Positions 53,521 to 62,959 are shown, numbered from the stretch's first letter. The stretch: 64,000 nt of DNA from Bacillus_BD oryzisoli (GCF_036670025.1 NZ_CP137640.1:4064001-4128000); one strand, 5' to 3'. The notes: generated by a model not told the origin, from the sequence alone. A program made the numbers and translations.

Positions 53521-53562
53521 CTATACCGACTTTTCTTAAAGAACGATTAAGAATTTCCTTAA
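53521..53562 (-). promoter_or_regulatory. Shared promoter element, copy 2 (catechol dioxygenase operon)
   Basis: On the minus strand TTCTTAA-N7-TTAAGAA is followed by AGTCGGTATAGT, as in copy 1; the TTAAGG flank and all spacings match, while the N7 spacer differs. It lies about 120 bases before the dioxygenase gene. The remaining sequence up to the plus-strand gene near 53898 shows no gene that I can support. Confidence 0.65.
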
Positions 53563-53897
53563 ATTTATTCATGATGGGGAAACTATACCAACAAAAATGA
53601 GTATTCCTGTTTAACCGGATGTAGAGCAAAATCATAGGAATAAATTGAATCAGCTTATGCTGTATTTGAAGAATTAAGAATACTGTTACATAACGAGAAA
53701 TAGAAGCTAATGCCAGTCTATCAAATATCTTCATTACATTAGGACATTTTTTTAATTATAAAAAACAGGAATTACCAAAAATGTATCGAAATAACGCATG
53801 TATCAGATCATTGGATTGCAAGCTCACGGACTCGTTTCAAAAGAATTTTTGGTGTGGTAAACATATGCATGAAAGAAAGGAGAAAAAAGAAAAAAGG

Positions 53898-53996
53898 ATG
53901 ATGTTGAAAAATTTAGCGCCAATTGTCATTGCAGGATGTATGTGGGGATCTGTTGGACTTTTTGTGATTAAATTTTTTCTTAAGACAAATCAGTAA
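53898..53996 (+). CDS. Short hydrophobic peptide, possible EamA-transporter remnant
   Basis: 32 residues: MMLKNLAPIVIAGCMWGS then a hydrophobic helix and FFLKTNQ. The beginning resembles the first helix of EamA/DMT transporters (AGxMWGSxG), but the frame ends after one helix. It could be a leftover of a transporter gene or a genuine one-helix membrane peptide. AAAAAAGG lies close upstream. Evidence is weak. Confidence 0.3.
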   Translation: MMLKNLAPIVIAGCMWGSVGLFVIKFFLKTNQ

Positions 53997-54018
53997 AATG
54001 ATCTAGAGAGGTGATCTA

Positions 54019-54180
54019 ATGATTAAAGTTAATGATATTGTCATTTATAATAATGCAAAACATCATGTTCTCTATGTCACCCGTTCGGGTTACTGTAAAG
54101 TCAAAAAACTTGAAAACCCTAAATATATAGAATTAGTTCATCGAAAAGATTTAAAACCATATAAAGAGGAAAAGATATAA
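54019..54180 (+). CDS. Small protein of unknown function (53 residues)
   Basis: A 53-residue basic protein (MIKVNDIVIYNNAKHHVLYV ... KPYKEEKI) with AGAGAGGTG at good spacing before the ATG and a hairpin terminator just after the stop. The short beta-rich pattern resembles a KOW/SH3-like fold, but I do not recognise a family. It follows the peptide at 53898 by 22 bases. Confidence 0.55.
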   Translation: MIKVNDIVIYNNAKHHVLYVTRSGYCKVKKLENPKYIELVHRKDLKPYKEEKI

Positions 54181-54185
54181 TAATT

Positions 54186-54215
54186 TGGGTCAGTGGGACA
54201 ACACTGACCCATTTT
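54186..54215 (+). terminator. REP-like hairpin terminator
   Basis: TGGGTCAGTG (54186-54195) pairs with CACTGACCCA (54202-54211), followed by TTTT. It terminates the 53-residue gene and directly abuts the ABC-permease relic. Its sequence belongs to the GGGTC...GACCC repeat family. Confidence 0.65.
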
Positions 54216-54436
54216 AACTGCGGCACTCGTGTAATTCGCAAGGGCAAACTTCCAAAATCTTCGTGCCAACCAAAAGAAAATGATTGCGACAAGACCCGAG
54301 GCAATCGTTGTTTGTACATCCCACATTCCAAGTAAAGAACTTGCCGGAGTAAAGGTAAAAAACGCGGCAGGCAATAGATAAGTTAATGCCATACAGATCC
54401 ACCCTTTGTACATCGTGATGGGGAAGCGAGTGGTTT
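54214..54436 (-). pseudogene. Relic of ABC-2 permease gene (3' part only)
   Basis: 223 bases match the end of the intact permease gene at 60375-60598 with few differences. The relic encodes LLPAAFFTFTPASSLLGMWD and FFWLARRFWKFALANYTSA, but there is no 5' part, and a one-base loss before the stop changes the last codons (SASS stop becomes SAAVKMGQ). The homology ends sharply at TGGTTT on the 5' side and at TTAACTGC on the 3' side, beside a REP-like hairpin. It has no function as a transporter. Confidence 0.8.
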
Positions 54437-54538
54437 ATTAATCTATCAACAATTTTTTGCCTCTCCAAACTCTGACTCTAAGTATTTAAATTATGGACTT
54501 TTACAGGAAAATACATTTAAGCGCAAATAAATTCGTAC

Positions 54539-55336
54539 CTAGTCATCACTTTCATCATCAGCATCGTCATCAGCCTCATCCATGCTGTTATCATCATTTT
54601 CATCATCAGCATTGTCATTCATCATGTTACTTGGTTGTTGTCGTGTTGTCGGCTGCTGCTGTTCTGAATACCATGATATGGATGATACTTTTCCTGTGTT
54701 TGCTTGAACATATACATGGGCACCCTCTGAATAATCGTCTACTGTCACTTTATAGTGCCTTCCATTTTGAGTATTTACGATGGATAAATTTGTGATTTCA
54801 CCCTTTATTTGTTGTAACGCAATATCTTTTGCTTCCTGTTCTGATATATTTGGCGGGTTGCTTACACTACTACTAATTTCTTTATTAGAAACAATGGTTT
54901 TCTCTTTCAAATCATATTCTATAAGATAATGCTCGTTATCTTTCACAATAGTTGCTTCTACAAAAGGCTGACCTTCTTTCTTGATTTCTTTCAATTGACT
55001 AACCTGGCCACTTAATTCTTTCTCTATATTTTTTTTAGCATCTTCTATGGTGATCAAGGCTTCTTTTTTCTCAATAAGTCGTATATTACTAATTTTCTTC
55101 GTTTCACTATCAACTGAAACCTTATAAACTCCTTTGTCATTTTCAAATATAAGTTGATAGTTACGCTTCTCTTGTTCTAGTTTTGCCTTTAAGACTTTTC
55201 CTCCATAGAAATTTGTAACGATTGATTCAGCTTCTTTTTGTGAAATTGTTGTAGGATTATCTTTTATAAAAATAAGAAATAAGGAATAGGATAAGCCTAA
55301 AATGATAAACGTAATAAGGCAAATTTTTAATTTCAT
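54539..55336 (-). CDS. PepSY-domain membrane-anchored protein with acidic tail
   Basis: 265 residues: one N-terminal membrane helix (LKICLITFIILGLSYSLFLIF), two or three PepSY-type repeats outside (SQKEAESIVTNFYGGKVLKA; ITIEDAKKNIEKELSG; SEQEAKDIALQQIKGEIT) and a tail of almost only Asp, Glu and Asn. Its ATG overlaps the stop of the sensor kinase gene. PepSY proteins near two-component systems can modulate the sensor. The acidic tail may bind metal ions such as calcium. Confidence 0.8.
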   Translation of the reverse strand: MKLKICLITFIILGLSYSLFLIFIKDNPTTISQKEAESIVTNFYGGKVLKAKLEQEKRNYQLIFENDKGVYKVSVDSETKKISNIRLIEKKEALITIEDAKKNIEKELSGQVSQLKEIKKEGQPFVEATIVKDNEHYLIEYDLKEKTIVSNKEISSSVSNPPNISEQEAKDIALQQIKGEITNLSIVNTQNGRHYKVTVDDYSEGAHVYVQANTGKVSSISWYSEQQQPTTRQQPSNMMNDNADDENDDNSMDEADDDADDESDD

Positions 55337-56688
55337 CTTATTACACCCCCATTTTTCGGCAATGTGATTGTAAAAGTCGCCCCATATCCTTCAGCACTTT
55401 CAAGGTTTATGTAACCATCATGTTGTTCAACTATTCGCTTGGCAATGGATAGCCCTAAACCTGATCCTCCGGTTTTTCGGCTTCTTGTTTTATCAACACG
55501 ATATAATCGATCAAAAACATGCGCTTGGGCTTCAAATGGTATTCCGATTCCTTTATCCGTCACCTTAATACTCACACTTTCTTCCCACTCTTTTAACTCT
55601 ACCTTAATATGATCATCACTATATTTTTTTGCATTATCTAATAAAATGACAAGTACTTGAACAAAACTCGGTTCATGTATATTCATATGAATCTCTCGTT
55701 GTTCATTTTTTAAATAAATTTCATGCTTAAAAGCTTGCTGTAATCGATGAATGGTCTTCTCGACGATTGGTACAATGTTGGTTTTTAACTTTTCATTTTC
55801 AATACATTCTTCAGATTTTGCTAATAGCAGCAATTGCTCAGTTAAATATTTCATACGGCTTGATTCAGACCCAATGGAGTCAATGGCTTCTTCTAATATA
55901 TCAGGACGCTCTTTCCCCCAGCGTTTTAATATTTTCACATAACTGTCAATTACCGTTAAAGGTGTCTTCAGTTCGTGGGAAGCATCTGAGACAAACTGTT
56001 CCTGCTTTAAATAACTTTTTTCTAATTTTGTGATCATTCGATTAAACGTCATGGCCATTTCAGATAATTCGTCTTTCGAATCATTTGCAACCAATATTTT
56101 TTCAAATGATCCATCTTTTTCAATTAAGTTCATCGTTTGAGTCAAACGTTGAATCGGAAACGAAATCATACGTACTAATAACCTACTGGTTAAAGATAAA
56201 ATGATAATGACAATAATCGTTGTGTATAAAAACACCCATTTTAAATCATTAATGTTACCAAATAGAACATCGACATTCTCAACAACTTGTAAATTTACAA
56301 TTTCTCCGTTTTCATTAATCGTAGGAATGGAAACAACCACATACATAGAGTCTTTATATTGGACTACTTCCTCAAATTGATCGTCGTCATATTTACTAGG
56401 TATCTTAAAATAGTCACTGTTCGTAGCCGCTTGAATAATAGGATTGTGGCTGCTATTAACAACACGAATCATTCCATCACTAATTAAATAGGCCTGTAGC
56501 ACTTGTTCCATAGATAAATGTGAATGGGTATTGAGTTCTTTAACCGTATTAACCGTTGTATTTGTTAATCGATTAATTTCAGAACTAATCACGGAATTTT
56601 TGAATATAAAATAAATCAATGTATTAGCGATAATGAGTACCATTAATACAACAGTCGCTGATAGTTGAATCCGCGTTCTTAATCTCAT
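55333..56688 (-). CDS. Two-component sensor histidine kinase
   Basis: 451 residues: two membrane helices (about 10-30 and 160-180) around a 130-residue extracellular sensor, a HAMP linker, then the phosphoacceptor H238 (SDASHELKTPL), N-box (ILLDNAKKYSDD), G1 (DKGIGIPFEAQ) and G2 (GGSGLGLSIAKRI). It follows the response regulator gene with a few bases between and overlaps the PepSY gene, so the three form a signalling unit. The signal is unknown; the adjacent carrier and kinase suggest an organic acid such as glycerate, or a metal ion. Confidence 0.9.
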   Translation of the reverse strand: MRLRTRIQLSATVVLMVLIIANTLIYFIFKNSVISSEINRLTNTTVNTVKELNTHSHLSMEQVLQAYLISDGMIRVVNSSHNPIIQAATNSDYFKIPSKYDDDQFEEVVQYKDSMYVVVSIPTINENGEIVNLQVVENVDVLFGNINDLKWVFLYTTIIVIIILSLTSRLLVRMISFPIQRLTQTMNLIEKDGSFEKILVANDSKDELSEMAMTFNRMITKLEKSYLKQEQFVSDASHELKTPLTVIDSYVKILKRWGKERPDILEEAIDSIGSESSRMKYLTEQLLLLAKSEECIENEKLKTNIVPIVEKTIHRLQQAFKHEIYLKNEQREIHMNIHEPSFVQVLVILLDNAKKYSDDHIKVELKEWEESVSIKVTDKGIGIPFEAQAHVFDRLYRVDKTRSRKTGGSGLGLSIAKRIVEQHDGYINLESAEGYGATFTITLPKNGGVIR

Positions 56689-56690
56689 AA

Positions 56691-57377
56691 TTAATCCTTA
56701 ATCATATAGCCGACACCGCGAACAGTTTGGATAAATGGATCGTCCTTTGTGTCAGTTAATTTTTTTCTTAAATATCGAATATACACATCTACAGCATGCG
56801 TATCACCATAATAATCAATTCCCCATACTTCATTTAAAATTTGTTCACGCTCAAGTGCACGATTTTTGTTCTTAACTAAATAAATCAGGAGATCATACTC
56901 CCGCGGTGTCAAATCTATCAAACAGTCGTTTTTAAACACTTCTCTTGTATTTGTATGAATCGAAATGGAGTGAATAAGGTAGACGCTAGAATCTTCACTT
57001 TTTACACTCTTAGGCTTAAAGCGAAGATTGGAACGGATTCGTGCAAGCAATTCTTCGATTTCAAATGGTTTTGTCATATAATCATTCGCACCTAAATCTA
57101 ATCCGCTTACTTTATCGTAAACTGAATCACGTGCCGTCAGCATAATAATAATCATTTCGTTATTCTCATGACGAATTCGTCTTAACACTTCCATTCCATT
57201 TAATTCAGGTATCATTACATCTAAAAGAACTAAGTCAATCTCTTCCTTCTCTAAAATGGATAGCCCTTCTTTACCTGTATAAGCAATACTTACTCGATAA
57301 CCTGCATATTCTAATTCTAGCTGAATCACTCTTGCGATTTTCTCATCATCTTCAATAATTAAAATGTGACTATTCAT
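56691..57377 (-). CDS. OmpR/PhoB-family response regulator
   Basis: 228 residues: receiver domain with D53 (LLDVMIPE) and K at TKPFEIEELL, then a winged-helix output domain (LTPREYDLLIYLVKNKNRALER, VWGIDYYGDTHAVDVYIRYLRKKL). GAGGTG precedes the ATG. It is read with the sensor kinase that follows and the SLC13 carrier before it. Confidence 0.93.
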   Translation of the reverse strand: MNSHILIIEDDEKIARVIQLELEYAGYRVSIAYTGKEGLSILEKEEIDLVLLDVMIPELNGMEVLRRIRHENNEMIIIMLTARDSVYDKVSGLDLGANDYMTKPFEIEELLARIRSNLRFKPKSVKSEDSSVYLIHSISIHTNTREVFKNDCLIDLTPREYDLLIYLVKNKNRALEREQILNEVWGIDYYGDTHAVDVYIRYLRKKLTDTKDDPFIQTVRGVGYMIKD

Positions 57378-57393
57378 TCTTTCACCTCATGAT

Positions 57394-58845
57394 TTATAAT
57401 TGCAACCCCATCCACTGCCAATAAGAAAAATAAAACAACATCATGATTAGTATATAAAGAGGCATGAGTATGGCGCTTATTTTTAATAGATGACTAGCAT
57501 CATATGAGATTTCACTTTCCTCATAAAAGAGGAGTAATGCTTTCGAGCTAACTGGAACTGTAACACAATAGTTCATCCCTATTAAACTTAAAAAAACAAC
57601 CGTCGAAGGGTTAACTCCTATCGTTTCACTAAATAATAATAAACCTGGAATAAAAACAATTGCACGTGTTGTATGTGATGTAATGTACAAATGACTTGAT
57701 ACAGTTAAGAGTAAGATGATTAATACAATTAGCCATTCTGGCGCGCCTATAAACAAATATAGAACATTTAGCATTTTGGTTTCGATCCATTTTACTGCAC
57801 CTGTATCAACTAACACTTTTCCAAGCGCAGTTGCTGCGGCAACAAATACAATTAAATTCCAAGATACTGACTTCATTCCCTGTTTCCAACTAATAATTCC
57901 GTAATTTGGTGTCATGACTAAAACCGCACCTATCATCGTAATAAATGCTATATCATAGCCATGTATCCTTTCAGTCATCCAACCCAAGATTAAAAATGAG
58001 ATTAAGATAATGATCTTTTTTTCTTTTCCATTAATCGGCCGTTTTACCATTATTTTTTCTTCCGTTTGTACATATTCCGCTTTCCTAAATCCATCTTTTG
58101 GCCACAAAATCCATTTTATTATAAAAAAGGATACAAGCGTTATAACTATAGCAAATGGTACCCCCAAAATGAACCATTTGCTAAATGAAATGGATTGATC
58201 AACCGTACTTTCAAGTAAACCGATTCCTATTAAATGAGAACCTGCTCCTATTAATGTTGCTGATGTACTCATTAATATGATCACAGGAGCTAGAACAGCC
58301 AGCACTCTTTGTTCTTTAGTAGAAAATTTTTCACTCAGCTGTTGAATAATTGGCATTGATAACGCTGCTCGCCCTGAGGTAGAGGGAATAAAAAATACGG
58401 ATGCAAATAAAATTGAACTTAACCCTAAGAGAACATTGCTTTTTTTATGACACTTTCTCAATATAGATACGGTTAATCGTTCTGCTAACTGGGACTGCTT
58501 AACGGCTTCACCAATAATAAAAGAGCCCACCATTAACCATACCACTTCTTCAGATAACGAATCATATAACAAATCAGGGTTTGCAGCATTCATGATCACA
58601 ATGAACATAATGAGTGAAATAGCTACAAATCCAGCGGGTATTTTAGTTGTGATCCATAAGGTCATTGCTGATAAAAATGCAAATATGGAAATCTTTGCAT
58701 CATAGTTCAGACCATCGATTAATACGATGACCAATAAGATTATTACGTGTAAACTGATAATCACTAATGACCTAGTAGATAATTGATTGATCCACTGTTT
58801 GATTCTGTTATTCTTTTCAGCATGTTTCTCTATTCTAGTTATCAT
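57394..58845 (-). CDS. SLC13/DASS-type sodium:anion symporter
   Basis: 483 residues with about 12 membrane helices of the DASS family (PSTSGRAALSMPIIQQLSEKF, LIGAGSHLIGIGLL, SSHLYITSHTTRAIVFIPGLL). These carry dicarboxylates, sulfate or similar anions. It overlaps the end of the glycerate kinase gene by 11 bases, so the transported anion may be glycerate or a precursor such as tartronate or tartrate. GAGGGCGG precedes the ATG. Confidence 0.85.
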   Translation of the reverse strand: MITRIEKHAEKNNRIKQWINQLSTRSLVIISLHVIILLVIVLIDGLNYDAKISIFAFLSAMTLWITTKIPAGFVAISLIMFIVIMNAANPDLLYDSLSEEVVWLMVGSFIIGEAVKQSQLAERLTVSILRKCHKKSNVLLGLSSILFASVFFIPSTSGRAALSMPIIQQLSEKFSTKEQRVLAVLAPVIILMSTSATLIGAGSHLIGIGLLESTVDQSISFSKWFILGVPFAIVITLVSFFIIKWILWPKDGFRKAEYVQTEEKIMVKRPINGKEKKIIILISFLILGWMTERIHGYDIAFITMIGAVLVMTPNYGIISWKQGMKSVSWNLIVFVAAATALGKVLVDTGAVKWIETKMLNVLYLFIGAPEWLIVLIILLLTVSSHLYITSHTTRAIVFIPGLLLFSETIGVNPSTVVFLSLIGMNYCVTVPVSSKALLLFYEESEISYDASHLLKISAILMPLYILIMMLFYFSYWQWMGLQL

Positions 58846-60028
58846 TTTTGATAACCGCCCTCTTTAAGAACTTTTTTTTTGCAATTCCTAAACCGATAGC
58901 AACTTGTCTTAACACTGACTCCGTACTCTCTTCGATCCATTTTGGTGCTTTTCTCATTGCCCTTTCTAGAGAAGTTGGTTGTTGAATAATACTGATATAG
59001 GCATCTATACCTGCCCGATAGTTTTGATCTGCACCTTTACCGATTGTTCCTGCAATGGCAATTACTGGGATGTTATACTTTTTCGCAATTCGTGCAACTT
59101 CCGCTGGAATTTTTCCGTTTGGTGTTTGGAAATCTAAACTCCCTTCTGCAGTGAGCACAACATCTGCTGTTAAAATTTTATCTTCTATATTGATGTAATC
59201 CATAATAATATCGAATCGTGGATGTAATATGGCTCCAGTAAAGGCAATTAGTCCTGCTCCTAACCCGCCTGAAGCTCCACTGCCTGGTAATGAACGAACA
59301 TCTATCCCTACAGTTTCTTGAATTAACGTTGCATAATGTTCTAAGGCTAATGATAATTTTTCAACTTGCGCTGGTGTCGCACCTTTTTGCGGTCCAAAGA
59401 TTCGTGCAACACCTTTTTCTCCACATAAAATGTTCTGCCAGTTACATGCAACATTAATAGATACGTTTTGTAAACGCTTATCCAATTTTGTTAGATCAAG
59501 AGAATACACTTGCAATAAATCCTCTCCACCGTTGATCGGAACGAATTGATGGTTCCTATCCAAAAAACGAACCCCTAATGCTAGCGCCATTCCTGCACCA
59601 CCATCTGAAGTACCAGAGTCACCACACCCTATTAAAATATTATCTACCCCTAAATCAAGTGCAGATAAAATTAACTCTCCTACACCATAGGTTGTTGTTT
59701 TCAATGGGTTTCTTTGATCATGAGGGACTAGCTTCAATCCAGATACAGCTGCCATTTCAATTACAGCAGTTCGTTTATTGTTCTCTACAAATATTCCAAA
59801 ATAACTCATAACTTTCTCGCCGACTGGCCCTATCACTTCATTGTATATCAATTCTCCACCTTTCATGTTAGTGATTGCTTTCGCAAATCCTTCACCGCCA
59901 TCAATCATCGGAATAACTTCCAAGTCAATGGACTGATCAAAATTCCTCACACCTCGTGCCATCGCTAAAGCCACTTCCTCAGCATCTAGACATTCTTTAA
60001 ATCCTGACGGTACAATTACAATTTTCAT
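58835..60028 (-). CDS. Glycerate kinase (GarK/GlxK family)
   Basis: About 397 residues, the usual length of type I glycerate kinases: VPSGFKECLDAEEVALAMARGV, MIDGGEGFAKAITN, GCGDSGTSDGGAGMALALG and GSGASGGLGAGLIAFTGA are family stretches. It phosphorylates glycerate for entry to glycolysis. The ATG at 60028 is chosen for TGGAGG before it. It is the first gene of a five-gene operon with an anion carrier, a two-component system and a PepSY protein. Confidence 0.92.
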   Translation of the reverse strand: MKIVIVPSGFKECLDAEEVALAMARGVRNFDQSIDLEVIPMIDGGEGFAKAITNMKGGELIYNEVIGPVGEKVMSYFGIFVENNKRTAVIEMAAVSGLKLVPHDQRNPLKTTTYGVGELILSALDLGVDNILIGCGDSGTSDGGAGMALALGVRFLDRNHQFVPINGGEDLLQVYSLDLTKLDKRLQNVSINVACNWQNILCGEKGVARIFGPQKGATPAQVEKLSLALEHYATLIQETVGIDVRSLPGSGASGGLGAGLIAFTGAILHPRFDIIMDYINIEDKILTADVVLTAEGSLDFQTPNGKIPAEVARIAKKYNIPVIAIAGTIGKGADQNYRAGIDAYISIIQQPTSLERAMRKAPKWIEESTESVLRQVAIGLGIAKKKFLKRAVIKNDN

Positions 60029-60221
60029 TAACTCTTCCTCCAAATATATATTTATTACTTTGTAATGTACTATCAAAAAACTAACAGGGACTTAGAGTAT
60101 TATTAAAAAATGATTAGAAAACCATTTAAATAGGAAGTACCTCCAAGAAAAGGGAAAAATAGATTAATTCATTTTTATAGAAATGGACACTCTAACTTTT
60201 GTCATTCATTCGACAAAAATA

Positions 60222-60253
60222 AAAAAGAGGTAGCTTAGGCTATCTCTTTTTTT
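60222..60253. terminator. Intrinsic terminator
   Basis: AGAGGTAGC (60226-60234) pairs with GCTATCTCT (60239-60247) around TTAG, with one G-T pair, flanked by A and T runs. It ends the minus-strand ABC operon that stops at 60375. The rest of 60029-60374 shows no gene. Confidence 0.75.
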
Positions 60254-60374
60254 ATTTTTGTTAGCTTTGACCAATGAGTCTTCTTCAAGACCTAGCCAAC
60301 CTTCTAAAATTGAAAAACTCACAAATTAGTTGATGTGAGGGGCTTCTCATTCAGTCGAACATAGGAAAAATGAA

Positions 60375-61163
60375 TTAACTGCTGGCACTCGTGTAATTCG
60401 CAAGAGCAAACTTCCAAAATCTTCGTGCTAACCAAAAGAAAATGATCGCGACAAGACCCGAGGCAATCGTTGTTTGAACATCCCACATCCCAAGTAAAGA
60501 ACTTGCGGGAGTAAAGGTAAGAAACGCGGCAGGCAATAGATACGTTAAGGCCATGCGCATCCACCCTTTATACATCGTGATGGGGAATCGAGTGGTTTCA
60601 AAAAAGGAAGTGAATAGGAATGACAAATCATCCATCCGAATCACCCAAAAGGCTGTTGTCATTAGCAACATCCATAAAGAATAAATGATCAATAAGGCAG
60701 AAAGGATGGTAATGAAAAAGAACACCACATCAAGGAAAACTGGGAAAAATTGCTTCTCCACCAGACCATAAACAATTAATCCAAGCCCTAATAAAACATC
60801 AATCAAACGCCAGAAGTTAAGATGACGCAGGCTCACGAAAAACATACTATCAACCGGTTTTGTTAATACATAATCAAGCGTTCCCATTCGAATATGCAAA
60901 AGGAGTCTCGGCATATTTGGCCGAAGTGCGAAATCAATCAGACCTTGCAATGTGTTGTAAATCCCGAGAAGAATCAGAACATCCGCATAGGCCCAGCCCC
61001 CCAATTGATCCGTTTGATAGAAAAAGATTTGCACCATTAAAATCGAAACAATAATACCAAAAAGACTCGATAAAAGATTTCCAATAAACTCGCTGCGATA
61101 TTCAAGCTCCTCTACCAGACAAGTACGAAAAAATTCTTTAAAAATATGCCAATATCGTACCAT
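60375..61163 (-). CDS. ABC-2 family transporter permease 2
   Basis: About 262 residues with six membrane helices (YRSEFIGNLLSSLFGIIVSILM near the start; FFITILSALLIIYSLWMLL; ASSLLGMWDVQTTIASGLVAI). It resembles the ABC-2 permeases of the DUF990 type. It starts just after the stop of the sister permease, with GGTGG upstream. Its 3' end has a relic copy at 54214-54436. With the ATPase it would form an export complex; the cargo is unknown. Confidence 0.85.
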   Translation of the reverse strand: MVRYWHIFKEFFRTCLVEELEYRSEFIGNLLSSLFGIIVSILMVQIFFYQTDQLGGWAYADVLILLGIYNTLQGLIDFALRPNMPRLLLHIRMGTLDYVLTKPVDSMFFVSLRHLNFWRLIDVLLGLGLIVYGLVEKQFFPVFLDVVFFFITILSALLIIYSLWMLLMTTAFWVIRMDDLSFLFTSFFETTRFPITMYKGWMRMALTYLLPAAFLTFTPASSLLGMWDVQTTIASGLVAIIFFWLARRFWKFALANYTSASS

Positions 61164-61164
61164 A

Positions 61165-61938
61165 CTATCCACCCACCGCCTGATTTTTCTTTAATCCAGC
61201 CTTCCATAACCAGCTAATGGCCCCGATAAGAAGAACAGACCAAATCATCGCTCCTGTAAACCCAACAACTAGGGTATGAGTATCATAGGCGCCTGTTAAA
61301 ATTTCTAATGGAAATCCAATCATATAGCGATAAGGCAGGAAAATGCTGATTTGCTTCACAACGGGCGGCAAGAGTGAAAACGGCGCGATTCTTCCTGAAA
61401 TGAATAAGGAAATCGTCTCAAACATTGCATAGAGTGCGGTCACCTTTGTCATCCAAAAACCCAAAATTCCAAACAGAAAGCTGACAGAAAATCGGATAAC
61501 AGCTCCCAATAACAGTGCAGCTAAGAACAGTCCCCATTGTGCTGCCGACAACTGTAACTGCAGGGAAGGAAGAAAGATGGATAAGGCAACCCAGCACGGA
61601 ACAAGAACCACTAAAAACAAGCCTTTATACACAATATTTTCAGCAATTGCCCAGTGAACTGGATGAAACGGCCGCACGATTTGATAGGAGAACGTTCCTT
61701 CCCGAATTTGACGATCCATTTCCCAAACGTCCCATGCACTTGTCAGCCGCTCGACCATAATCAGGGAGATAAAATACAATATAAATGCGTCTCCTTGGTC
61801 TGGATAAATATTCATCCAAACCATCATCGTAATTAAAGGCTGGACCATCGTGCCGAACATCCAGACCATCGTAGAGAGCTGATATGAAAACATCTCTACA
61901 TATTTCATTCGCAAAATCGCCCGATATTTAGCTAGCAT
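61165..61938 (-). CDS. ABC-2 family transporter permease 1
   Basis: 257 residues with six membrane helices of the ABC-2 export type (YPDQGDAFILYFISLIMVERL, GLFLVVLVPCWVALSIFLP, GAVIRFSVSFLFGILGFWMTK). It overlaps the ATPase gene by 11 bases. The arrangement ATPase-permease-permease is typical of drug, lipid or antibiotic exporters of Bacillota. Confidence 0.85.
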   Translation of the reverse strand: MLAKYRAILRMKYVEMFSYQLSTMVWMFGTMVQPLITMMVWMNIYPDQGDAFILYFISLIMVERLTSAWDVWEMDRQIREGTFSYQIVRPFHPVHWAIAENIVYKGLFLVVLVPCWVALSIFLPSLQLQLSAAQWGLFLAALLLGAVIRFSVSFLFGILGFWMTKVTALYAMFETISLFISGRIAPFSLLPPVVKQISIFLPYRYMIGFPLEILTGAYDTHTLVVGFTGAMIWSVLLIGAISWLWKAGLKKNQAVGG

Positions 61939-62908
61939 GGGATTCCTCCTGGAAGGCTAGCGTAATGACTTCTTCCATTGGCGGCTCTTGGATATTGAGG
62001 TCATGAATGTCAAAATTGGCCAGCAATTCAGATGAGACCATCGGTACCCGACCCCTTGCCACTCGCAGCGTCAATTTTCCATCCTCAAATGAAACCACCT
62101 CACCGAAAGATTCCCAAGCAATATCAGACATGGAAGAAAGACGAACCTCTAGCAATTTATACGGCGTTAATCTCTCTGTTAAAACCTGTAGCTCTCCGTC
62201 ATAAAGAAGTTTCCCATGATTAATGATCAGTACCCGATCACAAAGGGCTGTCACATCTCCCATATAATGAGAGGTTAAGAGAATCGTTGTTTTGTGTTCC
62301 CGATTATACTTAGCAATGAATTGGCGTACTTTTTCCTGCGTATCGACATCCAATCCAATGGTCGGTTCATCTAAAAAAAGAATCGATGGACGATGTAATA
62401 ACGAAGCAGCCAGCTCACATTTCATCCGTTGACCGAGACTAAGGTTGCGTACCGGCTTACCTAGCAAAGGCTCCAGCTCTAAGAGTTCAACCAATTCATC
62501 TAAGGTTTGGCGAAATACTTTTTCTTCAATTTCATACACGCTTTTATTAACGAGAAAGGTTTCCATCGGCGGGATATCCCAAATTAATTGACTCTTTTGT
62601 CCCATAACCAGACTCATGATTTTTTTGAACTCATTTTTCTGCTCCTGCGGTTTAAAGCCGCTCACATCTATCTTTCCAGAAGTAGGATGCAAGAGACCGG
62701 CTAGCATCTTTATCGTGGTTGTTTTTCCCGCTCCATTCGGTCCTAAAAACCCCACGATCTCCCCGGTATCAATGGTAAAGGACACATCCTTCACGGCCTG
62801 AACCGTTTGGTATTCCCGTTTGAACAAACTGCGCAGCGCTTCTGACCAGCCTTCTTTCCGAACATGGACACGAAACGATTTATTTAAATTTTCAACTTGA
62901 ATGGACAT
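61928..62908 (-). CDS. ABC transporter ATP-binding protein
   Basis: 326 residues: Walker A GPNGAGKTTT, the signature LSLGQRMKCEL, Walker B ILFLDEPTIGLD and the switch His in LLTSHYMGD. A C-terminal extension of about 90 residues follows the core, as in ABC-2 exporter ATPases. It heads the three-gene operon. Export cargo is not readable. Confidence 0.92.
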   Translation of the reverse strand: MSIQVENLNKSFRVHVRKEGWSEALRSLFKREYQTVQAVKDVSFTIDTGEIVGFLGPNGAGKTTTIKMLAGLLHPTSGKIDVSGFKPQEQKNEFKKIMSLVMGQKSQLIWDIPPMETFLVNKSVYEIEEKVFRQTLDELVELLELEPLLGKPVRNLSLGQRMKCELAASLLHRPSILFLDEPTIGLDVDTQEKVRQFIAKYNREHKTTILLTSHYMGDVTALCDRVLIINHGKLLYDGELQVLTERLTPYKLLEVRLSSMSDIAWESFGEVVSFEDGKLTLRVARGRVPMVSSELLANFDIHDLNIQEPPMEEVITLAFQEESHAS

Positions 62909-62959
62909 GTTTCCTCCAACTATGAAATAATGATTACTTTAAAAGTTTAGTAAAAATAT

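Noticed and set aside
53781..53897. N-terminal extension of the peptide at 53898 (MYRNNACIRS...)
   Set aside because: No ribosome site and a composition unlike a protein start; the later ATG with AAGG is more credible.
57716..58198. Short plus-strand frames within the SLC13 carrier gene
   Set aside because: Shadows of a gene with clear membrane topology on the minus strand.
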